This document shows, in pieces, positions 6,406 through 9,091 of a DNA stretch of 9,091 nucleotides. Position numbers and translations under genes: made by a program. A model generated the notes under the pieces. It saw nothing but the letters and a program-made list of their open reading frames with translations. It did no database searches and had not been told where the DNA came from. Location of the stretch: NCBI GenBank assembly GCA_937871355.1, contig CALMPX010000155.1:1-9091 (forward strand), read 5' to 3'. Position 1 is the first letter of the stretch; every line of letters begins with the position of its first letter. The DNA comes from an uncultured Bdellovibrio sp. Its GTDB lineage: Bacteria; Bdellovibrionota; Bdellovibrionia; Bdellovibrionales; Bdellovibrionaceae.

Positions 6406-6442
6406 GTGGACAATTTGGAAGAATGATCCGATATGTTTGCTT

Positions 6443-6793
6443 ATGAGTAAGCGAACAAACCAAATTATCGTGAGTCCAGAAGGACGAGTTTTAAAGAGCC
6501 TGAGAGAAAAACACGGTCTATCAATGAAACAAGCAGGAAAGCTCCTTGATGTGAGCGACTCCTACATTTCCCAGATTGAAAATGGGCGTGCCGATTGTCC
6601 CAAGGGCGAAAGACTGAAACCCTATTTAGACCTCTATGGAAAAATTGGAGCAAAATACTTTTATGAGCTTTGTCGTAATTGGGAAAAGGAAAGTACTGAC
6701 GAGGATTACATAAAAGACAATGCGGGCAAACTCACTAAGGACAACCAGAAGCTCCTCAGGGCGATGATGGAAACGATGCTTGCAAAAAAATAA
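6443..6793 (+). CDS. XRE/Cro-C1 family helix-turn-helix regulator
   Basis: This 116-residue protein has a classical Cro/C1-type helix-turn-helix. The first helix is GRVLKSLREKHG (14-25). LSMKQAGKLLDVSDSYISQIENGR (26-49) follows, with the recognition helix at about 39-47 and the family signature YISQIENGR. The remaining 65 residues are charged and helical and may serve dimerisation. The frame is open from a TTG at 6404, but that codon lies in the terminator T-run, so I chose the ATG at 6443. Its ribosome binding site is weak (GGAAG about 21 bases upstream), and a TTG at 6437 is an alternative. It lies between the repeat cluster and the integrase on the same strand, 96 bases before the integrase. 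A role in controlling the element, for example repressing integrase or cargo genes, is an inference from position. Confidence 0.85.
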   Translation: MSKRTNQIIVSPEGRVLKSLREKHGLSMKQAGKLLDVSDSYISQIENGRADCPKGERLKPYLDLYGKIGAKYFYELCRNWEKESTDEDYIKDNAGKLTKDNQKLLRAMMETMLAKK

Positions 6794-6839
6794 GACTATT
6801 GTCTTGTCGTCAAAAAATTCTCACTGAATTTGTGGGCTT

Positions 6840-6865
6840 AAACCTTAATTTTGTTTGGGTTTTTT
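6840..6865 (+). terminator. Weak terminator-like hairpin between regulator and integrase
   Basis: AAACC (6840-6844) can pair over 5 bp with GGTTT (6858-6862) across a 13-base AT-rich loop, followed by further T's to 6865. The stem is short. It may partly separate the regulator from the integrase gene, or may be chance in AT-rich DNA. Confidence 0.3.
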
Positions 6866-6889
6866 ACGATAAGGGATGAGTGAGGCACT

Positions 6890-8125
6890 ATGAGTGAAGA
6901 CCAAAACAACAGCAGTAAAAATTCTAATAAAAAGAAGCTTGAGTATAACGAGGAAAATGCTGATGGCTGGTTCAAAGAGAAGGACGGCATTTTCAGACAT
7001 CCTACTCAAAAGATTTACGATGTACGAGTCTATCGTAGAATTAAAGTTGATGCAAACAAGCCACCAAAGCAAGTTTTCAAACGAGCAAGAAATATCCCCA
7101 GCCTTTTACAAGCCATCCAAAAACGAAATGAACTGATAGAAGAATTGGCGCAACTTGCACTCAAGCACGAAGGTAAAGATGCGACTTGGGAAAATGCGTG
7201 TGAAGAATATTTTGGAAAATTAGAAAGCCGCTATAAGGACAAAAAAATTTCTTTCAATACGATGGATACCACCATCAGCACTCTAAAGAAACATACCGCT
7301 CAATGGAATAAACTTTGGTTAAGTGATTTAACAAGCGAAAAAGTTGAAAACTTCATTAATAGTGAAGATTTAAAAAAGAATGAAAATGAAAAAGTAAAAT
7401 CAGCCACGAGGGTGAATATCCTTAAATTCATTCGTGGTGTATTTAAATACATGATTGATAAAGGCAGAATGAAGCATAACCCTGCTATGGGGATTTATAT
7501 TCGTGGTAAGAAAAAGTTAAGTTATCCCACGGTAATGAAACACAACGAGATGATTAGCCTTATCAAGTATGCCGAAACGGTAAACCCTGAATGGGCATTC
7601 GTTTACACTATTGGATATTTTTCTGGCTGTCGCTCGGGCGAGCTATTTTCTATGAAATGGGAAAATGTAGATTGGGACAATAAACTACTCTTTATTAGAG
7701 AAAACTACGACTGGAAGACTGAAACCCATCAGCCCACTAAAGGTAAAAAAGACCGCACAATTCCAATCAATAAAGCTTTGTTAGAATGTCTAATGAAGTT
7801 GAGAGGCAAATATGGTGAATATATTTTGCCGCGTATTCAGGACTGGAAAAATGGGAAAGCCGCACAAATCATTCGGCAGTATCAAAAGGCATTAAAGATT
7901 AGACAGACAAAGTTCCATGCAATTCGCGGAACATTTATAACCCAGATGCTGTTGCAAAACGTTCCCGTAATAAAGGTGCAAGCAATAGTTGGACATGACC
8001 AGCTTTCTACTACATTGCTCTACGTGGGTATGCTCGCGGAAGAAACCAGAGGAGCCACTGAAGTGCTAACTCTTGACCCCATTGCCAGTAATATCGTTGA
8101 GCTACCTGCTAAGAAAGCAAAATAA
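6890..8125 (+). CDS. int: Tyrosine recombinase / phage-type integrase
   Basis: This 411-residue site-specific recombinase has the three-part layout of element integrases. An N-terminal part (about 20-95) resembles arm-binding domains, with DVRVYRRIKVD at 44-54. A SAM-like core-binding domain (about 98-200) contains SATRVNILKFIRGVFKYM. The catalytic domain (about 212-385) has every expected residue: Arg248 in GCRSGEL, Lys284 in PTKGKKDRTIPI, His343 and Arg346 in HAIRGTF, His369 in VGHDQLSTT, and the nucleophile Tyr378 in LLYVGM. It should catalyse integration and excision of the element at the ssrA 3' end. Nothing suggests decay. The ATG at 6890 follows GAGG (6882-6885) by 4 bases, a slightly tight spacing. 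The first 19 residues are Asn/Ser/Lys-rich and probably disordered. Assignment as an ssrA-targeting integrase is by position. Confidence 0.95.
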   Translation: MSEDQNNSSKNSNKKKLEYNEENADGWFKEKDGIFRHPTQKIYDVRVYRRIKVDANKPPKQVFKRARNIPSLLQAIQKRNELIEELAQLALKHEGKDATWENACEEYFGKLESRYKDKKISFNTMDTTISTLKKHTAQWNKLWLSDLTSEKVENFINSEDLKKNENEKVKSATRVNILKFIRGVFKYMIDKGRMKHNPAMGIYIRGKKKLSYPTVMKHNEMISLIKYAETVNPEWAFVYTIGYFSGCRSGELFSMKWENVDWDNKLLFIRENYDWKTETHQPTKGKKDRTIPINKALLECLMKLRGKYGEYILPRIQDWKNGKAAQIIRQYQKALKIRQTKFHAIRGTFITQMLLQNVPVIKVQAIVGHDQLSTTLLYVGMLAEETRGATEVLTLDPIASNIVELPAKKAK

Positions 8126-8171
8126 TTCCTTAGTTATTTTGCTTGTAGAACCATAATAGCTGGATCAACAA

Positions 8172-8193
8172 CTGGGCAAGTAATGCCGCCCAG
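8172..8193 (+). repeat. Hairpin CTGGGC/GCCCAG after the integrase
   Basis: A perfect 6-bp stem (8172-8177 with 8188-8193) with a 10-base loop is followed by ACCGTTTTCC. It lies 46 bases after the integrase stop and could be a weak terminator, although the T-run is only four bases and offset. Confidence 0.35.
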
Positions 8194-8241
8194 ACCGTTT
8201 TCCTATCCCAAGATCCGAGTCAAAATTTCCACATCTTCCCA

Positions 8242-8273
8242 GTGGATCCACCATAGTCCATACTTAGTCTAAG
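8242..8273. promoter_or_regulatory. Two palindromes upstream of the methyltransferase
   Basis: GTGGATCCAC (8242-8251) is a perfect 10-base palindrome, and CTTAGTCTAAG (8263-8273) is a 5-1-5 inverted repeat. Both lie within 60 bases of the methyltransferase start, where an operator would be expected. Methyltransferase genes of restriction-modification systems are often tightly controlled. No regulator for these sites is identified, and chance cannot be excluded. Confidence 0.3.
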
Positions 8274-8290
8274 CAGCAGTAAAAGCACAT

Positions 8291-8303
8291 GGAGGTGCGA
8301 TTG
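8291..8303 (+). promoter_or_regulatory. Shine-Dalgarno GGAGG pointing to a TTG start
   Basis: GGAGG (8291-8295), five bases, then TTG (8301-8303). The upstream ATG (8289) has no comparable site before it and overlaps this one, so the ribosome binding site favours TTG. Confidence 0.55.
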
Positions 8304-9091
8304 AGCAACTTAGCAGAGAACCTATTGGTTCATGAAGAACCATTATTGAATTTTCCTGATACCCGATACATGGGAAGCAAAAGAAAACTGCTGCCATCAC
8401 TACAAGGAATTTTTAAGCAATTAGATTTCCGCACAAGTCTTGATGCTTTTTCTGGAACTTCATCAGTAGCATATCTATTGAAATCGCTCGGTAAATCCGT
8501 AGATACAAATGATTATTTGATGTTCAACTATTTCATCGCCAAAGCACTCATTGAAAACAATGGAACGATTTTGACTGATGAGGAAGTAGAAGAAATTTGC
8601 ACATTCAATGATGACAAAAATAACTTCATTGAAAAGAATTTTTCAAATATTTATTATTCAAAAAAAGACTGCAAATGGCTTGATTCTGCATGGGCAAACA
8701 TTGAGTTCATAACCGACCCATACAAGAAAGCTATTGCGCTAACTGCATTGTGCAGAGCTTGTATTAAGAAAAGACCCAGAGGGATTTTTACTTATACTGG
8801 CATGAGATACGATGATGGCAGAAAAGATTTAAAAACGGAACTTGCCGACCATTTTGCAGAAGCCGTAAAAATGGTGAATCGCTCTGTCATCACCAGTAAA
8901 AAGAAATGCATTGCCTACAACCAAGATATAATGAAGTTTAAGAAATCAAACTATGACTTGGTATATCTTGATCCACCTTACTTTTCGCTAAAATCTGATA
9001 ATGAGTACTCTCGTAGGTATCACTTTCTTGAAGGCCTTGTTTCTTATTGGTCTCATGTGGAAATCAATCAAGAGACGAAGACAAAGAAATT
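8301..9091 (+). CDS. DNA adenine methyltransferase (D12 class, M.FokI-like), 3' end cut
   Basis: An open frame runs from a stop at 8280-8282 to the right edge, with 263 codons visible from the start chosen. Motifs identify an N6-adenine methyltransferase: RYMGSKRKLL (22-31), the S-adenosylmethionine-binding DAFSGTSSVAYLLKSLGKSV (48-67), NDYLMFNYFIAKALIEN (about 70-86), and the catalytic DPPY (224-227, in DLVYLDPPY). The order of binding motif, long middle region and then DPPY is the alpha/D12 arrangement, and the first 90 residues resemble M.FokI-type enzymes. The usual FxGxG reads FSGTS, with Ser at the second Gly. I prefer the TTG at 8301 because GGAGG (8291-8295) lies 5 bases before it; the in-frame ATG at 8289 (MEVRLSN) and GTG at 8295 are alternatives. 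It is probably island cargo, perhaps half of a restriction-modification system. Confidence 0.88.
   Translation, partial: MSNLAENLLVHEEPLLNFPDTRYMGSKRKLLPSLQGIFKQLDFRTSLDAFSGTSSVAYLLKSLGKSVDTNDYLMFNYFIAKALIENNGTILTDEEVEEICTFNDDKNNFIEKNFSNIYYSKKDCKWLDSAWANIEFITDPYKKAIALTALCRACIKKRPRGIFTYTGMRYDDGRKDLKTELADHFAEAVKMVNRSVITSKKKCIAYNQDIMKFKKSNYDLVYLDPPYFSLKSDNEYSRRYHFLEGLVSYWSHVEINQETKTKK

Larger units (their letters stand above)
6185..9091. mobile_element. Left part of an integrated genomic island at ssrA
   Basis: From the ssrA 3' end onwards the content changes to a repeat cluster, an XRE regulator, a tyrosine recombinase and a DNA methyltransferase. No housekeeping gene is seen here. Integrase next to the tRNA-like end of ssrA is the established layout for islands and prophages using this site. 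The right boundary is outside the window. No phage structural, replication or conjugation gene is visible, so the element could be a satellite, a prophage or an integrative island. Confidence 0.75.

Noticed and set aside
6404..6442. TTG at 6404 as start of the XRE regulator
   Set aside because: The codon is in the T-run of the terminator at 6372-6405 and has no ribosome binding site. The helix-turn-helix region is complete from 6443.
6845..7072. Minus-strand frame opposite the start of the integrase, with a hydrophobic product
   Set aside because: The apparent hydrophobicity comes from reading Lys/Asn-rich codons (AAA, AAT) on the opposite strand. There is no binding site, and it overlaps the intact integrase.

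Overview
The window reads as an AT-rich Gram-negative bacterial chromosome, most likely a member of the Bdellovibrionota. The main clue is a TIGR02147/DUF4423 protein at 4421-5380, a family strongly expanded in Bdellovibrio relatives and Fibrobacter. It lies beside a lipoprotein and a Sec-exported Pro/Tyr-rich protein. This taxonomic call is inference, because no rRNA or other standard marker is present.

Host part (1-6184). A hypothetical protein gene enters from the left edge and ends at 761. It converges on srkA (820-1803, minus strand), a clear SrkA/YihE/RdoA-type stress kinase, with a shared hairpin terminator between them. Three plus-strand genes follow, each with its own hairpin terminator or leader: a lipoprotein with a long disordered linker (1956-3254), a secreted protein with a YPT repeat (3414-4328), and the TIGR02147 protein (4421-5380). 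The hairpin at 4376-4410 ends only 10 bases before the TIGR02147 start codon. A gene-free stretch of about 450 bases then leads to ssrA (tmRNA, 5835-6184). The tmRNA has a complete tRNA-like end, encoded CCA and a readable tag, SNEHYALAA.

Mobile part (6185 to the right edge). The last bases of ssrA are a classic target for tyrosine-recombinase islands, and an element appears to be integrated there. Directly after ssrA come a GC-rich hairpin, three copies of ATTACAAAAAT that look like integrase arm-type sites, a GATGCCC direct and inverted repeat cluster, and a strong terminator. Then follow a small XRE/Cro-type regulator (6443-6793), a full-length tyrosine recombinase with all its catalytic residues (6890-8125), and the first 263 codons of a DNA adenine methyltransferase of the M.FokI-like D12 class (8301 to the edge). 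The methyltransferase gene has no stop before the window ends. It is probably cargo, perhaps half of a restriction-modification system whose partner would lie beyond the window.

No CRISPR array, rRNA, separate tRNA or IS element was seen. Nothing here is clearly a new system. The least explained parts are the ssrA-proximal repeat cluster, the terminator-like leader of the TIGR02147 gene, and whatever cargo follows the methyltransferase.
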